Source: Sulfurovum lithotrophicum
GTDB taxonomy: Bacteria; Campylobacterota; Campylobacteria; Campylobacterales; Sulfurovaceae
NCBI RefSeq assembly: GCF_000987835.1
Contig: NZ_CP011308.1
Location: 1,798,001 to 1,862,000, forward strand
DNA: 64,000 nucleotides
Direction of reading: 5' to 3'
Of this stretch, positions 45,415 through 54,417 are shown one piece after another. The position numbers were made by a program, and so were the translations under genes. How positions within the stretch are numbered: the first letter of the stretch is position 1; each line of letters begins with the position of its first letter. The notes beneath the pieces were generated by a model that saw nothing but the letters and a program-made list of their open reading frames with translations, made no database searches and was not told the DNA's origin.

Positions 45415-46881
45415 CTAATTTATCCATTCTTTCTCTTTTCGGAGGGAAGAGAAGAATTCCATCTCATAGCGGGTCACTACACGTATGAGGTTTGTCGATC
45501 CCGGTACTCCCACCGGGTCACCGGTAATAAGAATATACGTACTGTCCATATCCAGTATGCCTCTTTCCAATCCCTGGTCCATCACTTCGACTATCATACT
45601 GCGCAGATCACTTTTGACTACAAAGAATGCCGGTACTACACCCCACACAAGGGTCAAGGACTGTGCTATCCGTTTGTCATGTGTCACGGCATAGATCGGC
45701 TGGCTCGGCCGGTAGCGCGCTGCTTTTTTGGCTGTACCTCCCGAGGAGGTCATCGCGATGATCCCGGCACAGTTCAGACTCCCGGAAAGCCGCACCGCAG
45801 CCTCATCTATCTTGTCTCCTCTGTCATGCATATCGAACTGCGAAAATTTCTGAAAGGGATAATATCGTTCTGCCGATTGAATGGTCTGCACCATGGTCTC
45901 AACAGCTTTGATCGGAAAACGTCCGATCGCACTCTCTTCGGAGAGCATCACCGCATCCGCCCCGTCAAGCACCGCATTGGCCACATCACTGATCTCGGCA
46001 CGGGATGCAGTCTCCTTGGTGGTCATGGAGAGCAGCATCTGTGTTGCCACTATCCCCGGTTTGCTCATATTGTTCGCCCGCTTGATGAGCATTTTCTGAA
46101 TCAAAGGCACATCGTAATAGGGAATTTCAATCCCAAGGTCCCCCCTGGCGACCATGATGCCATCACTCGCTTCGAGAATGGCGTCAATATTCTCGATGGC
46201 GTCGAACTTTTCTATCTTGGCGAGAAGCTGCACGCTTCCGCCGTTGGAAGTGATCACTTCTCTGGCCGCAGTCATGTCCTTCTGATGCTGGACAAAAGAG
46301 ATCGCCATGAAATCCACTTCATGCTTGATCCCCCAGAGGATATCTTTTTTATCTTTCTCCGTAAGTACATTGATACCCAGATGGGTATTGGGAAAGTTGA
46401 CCCCTTTTCTGGAAGAGAGCATCCCGTTATTCTCTATCTCGACCTTCACCACGTCCGCACTTTTCTCTTTGACCACTGCACGGATGATCCCGTCATACAT
46501 ATAGATGGATTCCCCTACTTCCAGCTGGTCAAGAATATCGGGTTCGTTGATGCAGAGACGGTAGACCCCCTCTTTGACTTTGTACCCCACGATCTCTTCT
46601 TTGACGAATTCGAGTATGTCGCCGCTTTTGAGGATGAAGTCCTCCTCCAGCATCCCTACCCTGATCTTCGGGCCGCTGATATCCTGCAGAATACCCGTGA
46701 TCAGCCCTGTCTCCTCTATTGCCTTTCTGATCCGGCCAAGCACTTCGGTATGGTATTCGTGCGTACCGTGTGAGAAATTCAGCCGAAAAAGGTTGACCCC
46801 GGCACACATCAGCGCTTTGATCTTTTCGTAGGAATCCGATGCCGGCCCGATGGTCGCTATGATCTTGGTTCTTTTTTTCAT
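45415..46881 (-). CDS. pyk: Pyruvate kinase
   Basis: 488 residues from ATG 46881 (GGGAGAG upstream); a GTG four codons earlier is less likely. Motifs are KIIATIGPASDSYEKI, NLFRLNFSHGTHEYH, LQDISGPKIRVG, FMAISFVQHQKDM, LLAKIEKFDAIENIDAIL, DGIMVARGDLGIEIP and TQMLLSM, then the C-terminal domain with MTSSGGTAKKAARYRPSQPIYAVTHD. It makes pyruvate and ATP from phosphoenolpyruvate. It is followed downstream by the decayed SPFH fragment, and the M15 peptidase gene is upstream on the same strand. Confidence 0.96.
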   Translation of the reverse strand: MKKRTKIIATIGPASDSYEKIKALMCAGVNLFRLNFSHGTHEYHTEVLGRIRKAIEETGLITGILQDISGPKIRVGMLEEDFILKSGDILEFVKEEIVGYKVKEGVYRLCINEPDILDQLEVGESIYMYDGIIRAVVKEKSADVVKVEIENNGMLSSRKGVNFPNTHLGINVLTEKDKKDILWGIKHEVDFMAISFVQHQKDMTAAREVITSNGGSVQLLAKIEKFDAIENIDAILEASDGIMVARGDLGIEIPYYDVPLIQKMLIKRANNMSKPGIVATQMLLSMTTKETASRAEISDVANAVLDGADAVMLSEESAIGRFPIKAVETMVQTIQSAERYYPFQKFSQFDMHDRGDKIDEAAVRLSGSLNCAGIIAMTSSGGTAKKAARYRPSQPIYAVTHDKRIAQSLTLVWGVVPAFFVVKSDLRSMIVEVMDQGLERGILDMDSTYILITGDPVGVPGSTNLIRVVTRYEMEFFSSLRKEKEWIN

Positions 46882-46896
46882 CTTCTCTCCCACATG

Positions 46897-47535
46897 TTAT
46901 TTTGAAAAGTGCTGGTAATCTTTCACACCCGACCAGTCACCGCCCCACTTCCAACCATAGTTTTTGAAGATCTTCACAGCTTTGTCATTTCTTAGAAGCA
47001 CTGCCCTGTCTACAGCACGGTTATTCCTGTGTACACGTTTTCTGTACTGTAGTGACGCTTTGTGGGCGATTCGTCCCGAGCGTGAAATGTACGGATTCTC
47101 AATGGAATTCAGGTCGATCGCCTTACCGTAGGAGTGTCTGGACCAGTGTTTGGAACCCGTGGCTTTGCGGCAGTTGAAGGCCGAGGTATTGTCCGCTTCG
47201 ATGGACTGCCAGTCATTGCCGTTATAGTCACTCACCAGCTTCATCTTTCTTATGGGGTAGTCCGCTTCATACAGTTCTCCGAATATCCGCGTCACTTCGG
47301 CAGCGACCGTTCTGTTCACGACCATTTCCCCCTGCCTGTCTTTACCACTGAAATCCCGATAGGTCATCCGAAGATACCGAAGATCATTCAGGGACACGGG
47401 ACAACCTTGTCGCCAGGAGTTTCCTTTAATCATCCGTGCTTTGATCTGCGGGGTGATCGTCGAGATACTGGCCCGATAATCAGCAATGGCATAACTCCCA
47501 AAAAAAAGTCCAACAACAAGTACAATATGTTTCAT
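46897..47535 (-). CDS. Secreted M15-family peptidase (D-Ala-D-Ala carboxypeptidase/extensin-like)
   Basis: 212 residues from ATG 47535; eight codons of upstream frame are excluded because the signal peptide MKHIVLVVGLFFGSYAIA and the AGGA site fit this start. The catalytic part shows SKHWSRHSYGKAIDLN (zinc-binding His and Asp) and WGGDWSGVKDYQHF (second histidine), as in peptidase M15_4. It probably trims peptidoglycan peptides. The start lies 23 nt from one arm of an inverted-repeat element at 47554-47729. Confidence 0.82.
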   Translation of the reverse strand: MKHIVLVVGLFFGSYAIADYRASISTITPQIKARMIKGNSWRQGCPVSLNDLRYLRMTYRDFSGKDRQGEMVVNRTVAAEVTRIFGELYEADYPIRKMKLVSDYNGNDWQSIEADNTSAFNCRKATGSKHWSRHSYGKAIDLNSIENPYISRSGRIAHKASLQYRKRVHRNNRAVDRAVLLRNDKAVKIFKNYGWKWGGDWSGVKDYQHFSK

Positions 47536-47553
47536 TCTAAAATCCTGTTTCAT

Positions 47554-47729
47554 TTTCAACCCGGATTATGCATTAGAATTACTTGAAATCTGCCAAACAC
47601 TTGCTCTGTGAGTATTTGTGGAAAACTTGAGGTGCACCCGTAGGTGCATCGATGGTTTCTCCGTAAGTGCCCACGGTGCAATGGTTTGCGTAACGTTCTG
47701 TAATCTCCAATGCATAATCCGGGTTCAAA
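47554..47729. repeat. Inverted-repeat element (~176 bp), MITE-like
   Basis: AACCCGGATTATGCATT at 47558-47574 is perfectly inverted at 47709-47725, with near matches extending to 47554-47577 and 47704-47729. Inside are smaller hairpins such as TGCACC/GGTGCA (~47632-47647). No coding frame. It occupies the promoter side of the M15 gene; no other gene lies in 47560-47838. Confidence 0.7.
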
Positions 47730-47838
47730 GTGTAACATAGTTTTCTGACCCCTGTGAAAAATCAACCAAAAACAATAAAATACAAAAAGAGTCTCCAACT
47801 TTGGTATACTTGGAAACACAAAATAACAGGAGAAACAG

Positions 47839-48246
47839 ATGAGAATACTCTTTTTAATGTTTATAGCCGGCAGCCTGTCTTTGGCATCCGATGTCTTTGT
47901 CGATAGCAAAACGGGGCTTATGTGGCAAGACAACAGTGACGCGAAATATATACAAAAAGATTGGAATGGGGCCATGTTGTATTGCCGCCAGTTACGATTG
48001 GCCGGGCACGATGACTGGAGGCTTCCAAGCATTAAAGAACTCAAACATATACTCAGTACAGAACCACGCGATGGAGGTATGAAAAAAGGCTTTAACTATA
48101 TGGGTGGCTCCGGATACTACTGGTCCTCTTCCGAAAATGAATCAAATGAAGAGTTCGCCTGGATGATGAATTTTAAACGGGGCTATGAATATAGTAATTA
48201 CAAGAGCTATGAACGCCATATCCGCTGTGTACGAGACATACAATGA
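47839..48246 (+). CDS. Small secreted DUF1566 protein
   Basis: 135 residues. A signal peptide (MRILFLMFIAGSLSLAS) precedes a single DUF1566/Lcl C-terminal-like module: DSKTGLMWQDN, DWNGAMLYCRQLRLAGHDDWRLPSIKELKHIL, YYWSSSEN and ERHIRCVRDIQ. The fold is related to sulfatase-modifying/C-type lectin folds; function undefined, probably extracellular. An AGGAGAAA site precedes the start. The htpX gene follows 74 nt downstream. Confidence 0.83.
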   Translation: MRILFLMFIAGSLSLASDVFVDSKTGLMWQDNSDAKYIQKDWNGAMLYCRQLRLAGHDDWRLPSIKELKHILSTEPRDGGMKKGFNYMGGSGYYWSSSENESNEEFAWMMNFKRGYEYSNYKSYERHIRCVRDIQ

Positions 48247-48320
48247 CTACCCCGAAAAAATATTTACCTTCTATTTACACTCTTGAACTAAGATATACAT
48301 TAAAAAAAGGATAAACCATT

Positions 48321-49154
48321 ATGGAACAATTCAAAACCTATGCCCTGATGACCGGGCTTACCCTGCTTTTTATCTGGTTTGGCGGGATGATCGCCGGGAA
48401 AGCCGGGATGATCATCGCCTTTGTGGCCGCAGCCGGGATGAATTTCTACGCCTATTACTACAGTGACCGGCAGGTACTGAGCCACTACCATGCCGAGCCA
48501 GTGGACAGAGCACATGCCAGCGGGCTTTACCAGATCGTTGAAAAACTGACACGAAGAGCCGGTCTGCCAATGCCCGCACTCTACATCATTCCCGAGCAGC
48601 AGCCCAATGCCTTTGCTACAGGAAGGAACTATGAACATGCTGCCGTGGCCGTGACCAAAGGTCTGCTGGACCTGATGACCGATGAAGAAGTAGAAGCGGT
48701 CATCGCCCATGAACTCAGCCATATCAAGCACTACGACATGCTCATAGGAACCGTGGCCGCGACCATAGCCGGAGCCATTGCCATGCTGGCGAACTTCGGT
48801 ATGTTCTTCGGCGGCGGGGACAGGGACAGGCCAAATCCTATCGTGATGATCGCACTGATGATCATCATGCCCCTGGTTGCCAGCATCATCCAAATGACCG
48901 TCAGCCGTAACCGTGAATTCATGGCAGATGAAGGTTCCGCCAGAATGACGGGACACCCTGAATGGCTGCAGAGCGCTTTGGCCAAACTGGACAACTATGC
49001 AAGAAGCATCACTCTGCCAGAAGCCGATCCACAGACAGCACATATGTTCATTATCAATCCCTTTAGCGGTAAAGATGTATCACTCAAACAGCTTTTCTCC
49101 ACTCACCCGAGTACCGAAGCGAGAATTGAAAGATTAGAAGCATTAAAACACTAA
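48321..49154 (+). CDS. htpX: Membrane zinc metalloprotease HtpX (M48)
   Basis: 277 residues. Membrane segments lie at ~8-25 and ~28-45, then [21 protein letters not shown], the zinc motif [13 protein letters not shown] (HExxH near 133), two further membrane segments (~150-200) and the third ligand in EFMADEGSA. The [14 protein letters not shown] end is conserved. HtpX degrades damaged inner-membrane proteins. It is followed by a hairpin repeat (49193-49214) and then rnr. Confidence 0.94.
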   Translation: MEQFKTYALMTGLTLLFIWFGGMIAGKAGMIIAFVAAAGMNFYAYYYSDRQVLSHYHAEPVDRAHASGLYQIVEKLTRRAGLPMPALYIIPEQQPNAFATGRNYEHAAVAVTKGLLDLMTDEEVEAVIAHELSHIKHYDMLIGTVAATIAGAIAMLANFGMFFGGGDRDRPNPIVMIALMIIMPLVASIIQMTVSRNREFMADEGSARMTGHPEWLQSALAKLDNYARSITLPEADPQTAHMFIINPFSGKDVSLKQLFSTHPSTEARIERLEALKH

Positions 49155-49192
49155 TAAGCTATAATCTTTTTATGAAATCAGAATTAACTCGA

Positions 49193-49214
49193 GGTGTGTT
49201 TAAACACACCCTAC
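49193..49214 (+). repeat. CCCTAC-flanked hairpin repeat, copy 4
   Basis: A perfect 18-bp palindrome (GGTGTGTTT / AAACACACC) followed by CTAC, 39 nt after htpX and 26 nt before rnr. Confidence 0.75.
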
Positions 49215-49239
49215 CCAAAAATTTCCGAAGGAATTTTTA

Positions 49240-51222
49240 ATGTCCGCTTTCGCCGTACAACTTACCAACGGATGTCTTCCCTCGGATATCGAGCTTGAAG
49301 ACAGGAATGCTTTTGAGGAACTGCAGCGTATCGGAGCACTCGAAGAGAAGGAAGGGCTCTGGAAGCTGGGGTCACTCTATCGTGCAGGAGAGCTCTACAT
49401 CGGCAAAGACGGAAGAGGCTATGTGGAATCGCAGTTCAAGGAGCAGAAAGACCTGCTGGTGGAACCCGACCATCTCGGAGATACAAAGAACGGCGATACG
49501 GTAGTCGTCAAACGCATCATTGCAAGACGCGGACGTGCCAGCGGGAAAGTGGTCATGGTCATTACCAAAGCCCATCTTTTTACCATTGCCTATACGCACA
49601 GGGATGAAGCAGGCAATTTTATGGTACTCAATATTAAGACCGGTGAACCAATCCATGCCGTCATGGAAGGGATGGACCTCAAAGCCTTCAAGCTGGGTAC
49701 TGTGATGAAGGTGAATGTGGACGATGACAAGGTTCTCCAGGTCTTCGGGCATCTCGACGACCCCAGGGTGGATGAGAAGATCTCGCTTGCACTCTACAAT
49801 CGTCACGACGAGTTCCCGCTACAATGCACGAAAGAAGCGCTTCAGATCGAATCCGAAGTGACAAAAGCAGAGCATACAGACCGTATCGACCTTACCCATC
49901 TTGACTTTTGCACCATCGACCCGATCACGGCAAAAGATTTTGACGATGCCGTCTATTTTGACCTCGAAGCATATACGCTTTATGTGGCCATCGCCGATGT
50001 CAGCCACTATGTGCCCTACTTCACCGAAATAGACAAAGAGGCGAAGAAGCGGGGCTTCACAACCTATCTGCCGCACAAATCCTTCCCTATGCTTCCGCGT
50101 GAGCTGAGCGAGAATATCTGCTCACTCAAGCCCAAAGTAGACAGGCTGGCTTTCGTTGCAAAGATCACGCTGGACAAAGGTTCGCTCAAACCGATCAAAG
50201 AGGAATTCTTCGAAGCCATCATCCACTCCAGACACCGATTCAACTACGAAGCGGTCGACAGGATCATCGAAACGGACGGCAAAGAAGCGACGGGAAAGGT
50301 CAAAGAGATTCTGCACTACCTTTTACCGCTTTACAGGATCACCCAGAGACTGCGCAAAGAGCGGCTCAAACACGGCTTCGATTTCAGAAGCGAAGAGATC
50401 AAGCTGACCCTCAACGAAGAGCAGCTCCTCGTCAGTACCCAGATAGAGACAGGTACCCCTTCACATTCTCTCATAGAAGAGTGTATGCTGCTGGCCAACC
50501 AGGCTTCCGCCAAACGATTTAAAGGGGACGGGGACAGTATTTTCCGTATCCATGAACCACCGCAGCTTCAAAAGATAGAAGCGCTGCTCACCGAACTGGC
50601 AGCCATCGGACTCTATGTTGAAGAGTATGAGGATTCCCCTTCACTCATCAGGGCCATACAGAAAGAAGCTGAGAAGATGGGACTCTCCGCCGAAGTGGAT
50701 GCGATGATCATCAAATCGCTCAGACAGGCAAGTTATTCATCTCATAACGTCGGCCACTTCGGTCTTGGCTTCAGTCATTACAGCCACTTCACCTCACCCA
50801 TACGACGCTATGCCGACCTCATACTGCACCGTCTCATCAAGACACAGCTCACTAACGACGAGGAAGAGGCAGAATATCTCCTGCGCAACATTGAGCCGCT
50901 CTGTGTAAGGGTATCGGACCTGGAGAGGGAAGCAACCAAGGCCGAATGGGATTTCAGGGACCGAAAATTTGCCAGATGGGCCAAAACACAGATCGGCGCC
51001 TTCTTCGAAGCCGAGGTCATCGAAGCCGAAGCCTCCGAATATGAAAAAGGTGCCAAAGCCAGACTCTTTGGAGATATTCAGGGTGTTGTCGTACATCTCA
51101 GAGGAGATAATATCATGCTCTTCGACAGAATACGCGTCATGATCACGGAAGTGAACATCCCTCAAGCCGTCATTATGGCGGAACTGGTCAATAAGCTGAG
51201 CAAAGAAGAGATGGAACTGTAA
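49240..51222 (+). CDS. rnr: RNase R/II family 3'-5' exoribonuclease
   Basis: 660 residues, typical of the shorter Campylobacterota form. An N-terminal cold-shock-like region (~60-160) precedes the RNB core: CTIDPITAKDFDDAVYFD (catalytic aspartates near 232-240), VADVSHYVPYFTEIDKEAKKRGFTTYLPHKSFPMLP and HFGLGFSHYSHFTSPIRRYADLILHR. The C-terminal S1-like domain is weak (~575-645). It degrades structured RNA. Its stop overlaps the holA start by one base. Confidence 0.93.
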   Translation: MSAFAVQLTNGCLPSDIELEDRNAFEELQRIGALEEKEGLWKLGSLYRAGELYIGKDGRGYVESQFKEQKDLLVEPDHLGDTKNGDTVVVKRIIARRGRASGKVVMVITKAHLFTIAYTHRDEAGNFMVLNIKTGEPIHAVMEGMDLKAFKLGTVMKVNVDDDKVLQVFGHLDDPRVDEKISLALYNRHDEFPLQCTKEALQIESEVTKAEHTDRIDLTHLDFCTIDPITAKDFDDAVYFDLEAYTLYVAIADVSHYVPYFTEIDKEAKKRGFTTYLPHKSFPMLPRELSENICSLKPKVDRLAFVAKITLDKGSLKPIKEEFFEAIIHSRHRFNYEAVDRIIETDGKEATGKVKEILHYLLPLYRITQRLRKERLKHGFDFRSEEIKLTLNEEQLLVSTQIETGTPSHSLIEECMLLANQASAKRFKGDGDSIFRIHEPPQLQKIEALLTELAAIGLYVEEYEDSPSLIRAIQKEAEKMGLSAEVDAMIIKSLRQASYSSHNVGHFGLGFSHYSHFTSPIRRYADLILHRLIKTQLTNDEEEAEYLLRNIEPLCVRVSDLEREATKAEWDFRDRKFARWAKTQIGAFFEAEVIEAEASEYEKGAKARLFGDIQGVVVHLRGDNIMLFDRIRVMITEVNIPQAVIMAELVNKLSKEEMEL

Positions 51223-52199
51223 TGTATCAAAGAGAATTTGACCAGCGTTTGAACCAGGGGCTCCCCAAAGCCGTACTGATTTTTGGCGAGAACGAGTATA
51301 TGATGGACCATTATGTCGAACTCTATAGAACCAAGCTCGATGCCAAAGAGAGTGCGCTGAACCTCTATTATGACGAATGGAATTTTGATCAGGCAAAGAA
51401 TTTCCTTTCGCAGACCTCTCTCTTTGGCGGTACAAACCTGGTCGTGGTCAAACACGACAAGAAGATCCCCAAAAAAGAGCTGGATACTCTGGTGGCTCTT
51501 GCAAACAGGAACAGTGACAACTATTTCCTTTATCTCTATGACGGCACGGCCAAAGATGCCAAAAGCATGCAGTCGGCATTTACCGACAAAAAGGGTGGTG
51601 TCTGGGTACGCCTTTTTGAAGCGAACATCCGTGAGGGCGTGGCCATACTGCAGCAGAAAGCTCAGCGTATCGGGTTGGATATCGACCACTATGCACTTCA
51701 GCACCTGATGCTGCTGCTCAACAACAATATCGCACTCTGCTCCAACGAACTGGATAAACTCGCCATCATCCGAACCCCTGTCACCAGCAAGGACATCGAC
51801 AGACTTGTCTACTCAACTGCACCGCTCGCCACTGAACAACTGCTCATAAACCTCTTTAACAAAAAACCTATCACAGCGACCATCACCAAACTGCTCGATC
51901 TTGGGGAAGATGAAGCATCTCTTTTAAGATCGGCACAGTTCTTCGTTAACCAGATCTTTCTTTTCCATGCCTATATCAAACTCCACGGCCATGTCGATTC
52001 GGCAGCCATCTTGGGATACAAACTCCCCAAACAGATCGAAGAGCAGAAAGCCCAGCTTGCCCTGCGTGTCAAGTCCGCTTCCCTGCTCAAGATCTTCGAA
52101 CACCTTTTGGAGAGTGAAATAGAGATGAAAAAAGCCCCTGCGACACAAAGAGAAGTGCTGCTCTACAGTATGCTCATAAAGATACAAGGGTACCTGTAA
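51222..52199 (+). CDS. holA: DNA polymerase III delta subunit
   Basis: 325 residues. The sequence VLIFGENEYMMDHYVELYRTK at the N-terminus, LVVVKHDKKIPKKELDTLV, LLLNNNIALCSNELDKLAI and a helical C-terminal domain (~220-325) match HolA. Delta opens the sliding clamp in the clamp loader. It is coupled to rnr by a TAATG overlap; the pairing with a replication gene is conserved in relatives. rpsF follows after a 210-bp gap. Confidence 0.85.
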   Translation: MYQREFDQRLNQGLPKAVLIFGENEYMMDHYVELYRTKLDAKESALNLYYDEWNFDQAKNFLSQTSLFGGTNLVVVKHDKKIPKKELDTLVALANRNSDNYFLYLYDGTAKDAKSMQSAFTDKKGGVWVRLFEANIREGVAILQQKAQRIGLDIDHYALQHLMLLLNNNIALCSNELDKLAIIRTPVTSKDIDRLVYSTAPLATEQLLINLFNKKPITATITKLLDLGEDEASLLRSAQFFVNQIFLFHAYIKLHGHVDSAAILGYKLPKQIEEQKAQLALRVKSASLLKIFEHLLESEIEMKKAPATQREVLLYSMLIKIQGYL

Positions 52200-52357
52200 T
52201 ACAAAATTGGTATTTAAGATTTTATTTTGTATTTGCTATGGTACAAAAACGTTTGACATGGTTAAACCTACGCCAAAATGTATACCCATACGTTTTCAAC
52301 AAAAACAAAGCTGAAATACTGTAATATATTGCTTCCAAAATTCTTGCTCATTTTTGG

Positions 52358-52378
52358 ACGGATAGGAAATATCCGCAT
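52358..52378 (+). promoter_or_regulatory. Leader hairpin ahead of rpsF
   Basis: CGGATA and TATCCG form a stem around GGAA, with CCG on the 3' side, about 35 nt before the rpsF start. Its place fits the known S6:S18-binding leader RNA of bacterial rpsF operons, but the detailed motif was not confirmed. Confidence 0.35.
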
Positions 52379-52409
52379 TTATATGGGCTATTAAACCAAA
52401 AGGAACAAC

Positions 52410-52793
52410 ATGAATTGTTATGAAACACTGTTCGTAGTTAAACCTACACTGACAGAAGAAGAGATCACAGCTGAGATCGCAAAAGTAAAGGATGTTCTTG
52501 CCAAAGTAGACGCAGAACTTCTTGCTACTGATGACATGGGTATGAGAAAACTTGCGTATCCTGTACAAAAAAACGACAGAGGGTACTACACTGTGCTTTT
52601 CTACAAAGCAAACGGTGACGCGATCGCAGAGATCGAAAGAAACCTCAAGATCAACGAAGAGGTCATTAAGTTTTTAACTGTAAAATATGTGAAAAACAAA
52701 GAGATCGCACAGTTTGACAAGCTTGTAGCAGCAGCAAATAAAAGCAAAGACGCTGAACCGGCTGAGCCAAAAGCAGAAACAACTGAGGCATAA
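52410..52793 (+). CDS. rpsF: 30S ribosomal protein S6
   Basis: 127 residues. MNCYETLFVVKPTLTEEE and KLAYPVQKNDRGYYTVLFYKA with EIERNLKINEEVIKFLTVK are S6 signatures; the acidic Ala/Glu tail is common. S6 pairs with S18 on the 30S platform. AAAGGAACA precedes the start. It is the first gene of the conserved rpsF-ssb-rpsR operon, with 21 nt to ssb. Confidence 0.97.
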   Translation: MNCYETLFVVKPTLTEEEITAEIAKVKDVLAKVDAELLATDDMGMRKLAYPVQKNDRGYYTVLFYKANGDAIAEIERNLKINEEVIKFLTVKYVKNKEIAQFDKLVAAANKSKDAEPAEPKAETTEA

Positions 52794-52814
52794 TCGGCCC
52801 ACAGGAGAAACCTT

Positions 52815-53312
52815 ATGTACAACAAGATAATTTTAGCAGGAAACCTTACCAGAGATGTAGAGATACGATATACGCAGGGTGGCTCGGCCATCGGAAGTAC
52901 GGCAATCGCCACTTCACGCAAATTCAAATCTCAGACGGGCGAGCAGAAAGAGGAAGTACTTTTTGTCGACTTGACATTCTTCGGGAGAACTGCTGAAATT
53001 GCCAACCAGTATTTACGTAAGGGAAGCAAAGTTTTAGTGGATGGCAGGTTAAAGCTTGACCAGTGGACAGCACAGGACGGTACAAAGAGAAGCAAGCATT
53101 CGGTCACTGTAGAGAACCTGCAGATGCTCGATACAAAAGGCCAGAGTGAACAGATGGCTGCGCAGGGCGGGTACAACGCACCCCAGCAGCAGGACACTTA
53201 CTCCCAGCCGGCGCCTTCTCAAAATGCAGCCCCTCAGCAGCCACAGCAACAGCAGGCACCTGCACAGAACATCCCGGAAATAGACATCAACGAAGATGAA
53301 ATACCGTTTTAG
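52815..53312 (+). CDS. ssb: Single-stranded DNA-binding protein
   Basis: 165 residues. The OB-fold (1-~110) reads [23 protein letters not shown] and [31 protein letters not shown], followed by a Gln/Pro-rich linker and the acidic tip DINEDEIPF that recruits replication and repair proteins. It lies between rpsF and rpsR, the standard arrangement. Confidence 0.97.
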   Translation: MYNKIILAGNLTRDVEIRYTQGGSAIGSTAIATSRKFKSQTGEQKEEVLFVDLTFFGRTAEIANQYLRKGSKVLVDGRLKLDQWTAQDGTKRSKHSVTVENLQMLDTKGQSEQMAAQGGYNAPQQQDTYSQPAPSQNAAPQQPQQQQAPAQNIPEIDINEDEIPF

Positions 53313-53323
53313 GAGAAACACCC

Positions 53324-53587
53324 ATGGCAGAAAGAAGAAAATTCAAAAAGAGATTTTGTAAATATTGTGAGCAGAAAGTTGATTTTATCGACTATAAAGA
53401 TCTGAATTCACTCAAGTTCAGCTTGAGCGAAAGATTTAAGATCATGCCAAGAAGATTGACAGGTAACTGTAAACGTCACCAGGAGATGGTAACGGTAGCA
53501 ATCAAAAGAGCAAGACAAACAGCACTTATTCCATATATCGTAGATAGAAAGAATGTTGTTGAAAATCCATTTGAGCTAATTAAATAG
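53324..53587 (+). CDS. rpsR: 30S ribosomal protein S18
   Basis: 87 residues. [22 protein letters not shown] and [30 protein letters not shown] are S18 motifs. The cysteines at the N-terminus (CKYC) together with the CKRH histidine make it the zinc-binding (C+) type, usual in this phylum. AGGAGAAA precedes the start. Last gene of the operon. Confidence 0.96.
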   Translation: MAERRKFKKRFCKYCEQKVDFIDYKDLNSLKFSLSERFKIMPRRLTGNCKRHQEMVTVAIKRARQTALIPYIVDRKNVVENPFELIK

Positions 53588-53602
53588 ATGAGATGCGTTA
53601 AG

Positions 53603-53627
53603 CTATCGTGAACTGCTTCACGATAGT
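53603..53627 (+). terminator. Hairpin after the rpsF-ssb-rpsR operon
   Basis: CTATCGTGAA and TTCACGATAG form a 10-bp stem 15 nt after rpsR. There is no strong T run. Confidence 0.55.
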
Positions 53628-53694
53628 AGCATTGAAACCGAAGTGGTCGTAGCGTATGCGAAGCCACGTAGGCTTGAACCTTGTATATATTTTC

Positions 53695-53716
53695 GGTGCG
53701 TGAATACGCACCCTAC
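53695..53716 (+). repeat. CCCTAC-flanked hairpin repeat, copy 5
   Basis: GGTGCGT / ACGCACC with a GAAT loop, followed by CTAC. The reverse-strand methyltransferase gene ends inside it: GTGTAGGGTG supplies the TAG stop. Confidence 0.75.
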
Positions 53717-54417
53717 ACTTTTCTTAACACCACAAAATTTTTATCGGCACTATCCATATCGTATAGTACAACATCATCACAACTTACCAGTTCCAAACCA
53801 CCCAACGTAATGATCTCATCCACCGTATGATAATACTGCCGGATCGTTTCCTGAGATTTTTTAAAGCAGGTATCCTCTTTTTCGAACAGCGTGAATTCAG
53901 AAATGTACTCATCCTCTTCAAAATCACTGTCCACAGTCAAGAACCTCTCTTCATCGTCAACAATGTAGGAACCGACCGCCACATTCTCAAATCCGTAGAG
54001 TGTGTTGATGTCACAAAGGAAATATCCACCCGGATTTAGGTGTTCATTCACACACTGCAAAAAACGTTCCAGTGCTTCTTTGTCCAAGTAGTTCAGCATA
54101 TCGAACACGGCTGTGATGACATCGTAGGTGCCATTCAAGTCACACAAGTCTATGTACTCTGCGTCGCAGCCTTGTTTTACTGTTTGGGCTACCATGACAG
54201 GACTGAGGTCTATACCTTTGACTCTGGTAATATCCAACACACCCTGCATCTGACGCAAAAAATCACCCGAACCGCAGCCTACATCCAAAAGCGAATCGAA
54301 TTCAACAGTATTGAAAAAAAGAAGGTAATGTGCGTAGAGGTCCGGAGCAGCCTCTTTGACACCGAGAAGGTCCTCTACTTTCGCGTAGAGGTCAAGAGAA
54401 TCTGAAGTGTTAGGCAT
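53713..54417 (-). CDS. Class I SAM-dependent methyltransferase
   Basis: 234 residues. SAM-binding motif I is LLDVGCGSGDFLRQM (near 58), motif II VKGIDLSPVMVAQT, and VITAVFDMLNYLDKEALERFLQ follows. The rest resembles the small-molecule methyltransferase group with a beta-barrel insert (~140-200). The substrate is not identifiable. Its ATG overlaps the hisG stop by 8 nt, and its stop codon is given by a hairpin repeat. No membrane segments. Confidence 0.75.
   Translation of the reverse strand: MPNTSDSLDLYAKVEDLLGVKEAAPDLYAHYLLFFNTVEFDSLLDVGCGSGDFLRQMQGVLDITRVKGIDLSPVMVAQTVKQGCDAEYIDLCDLNGTYDVITAVFDMLNYLDKEALERFLQCVNEHLNPGGYFLCDINTLYGFENVAVGSYIVDDEERFLTVDSDFEEDEYISEFTLFEKEDTCFKKSQETIRQYYHTVDEIITLGGLELVSCDDVVLYDMDSADKNFVVLRKV

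Noticed and set aside
45679-46773. 364-codon open frame on the plus strand
   Set aside because: Antisense shadow of pyk.
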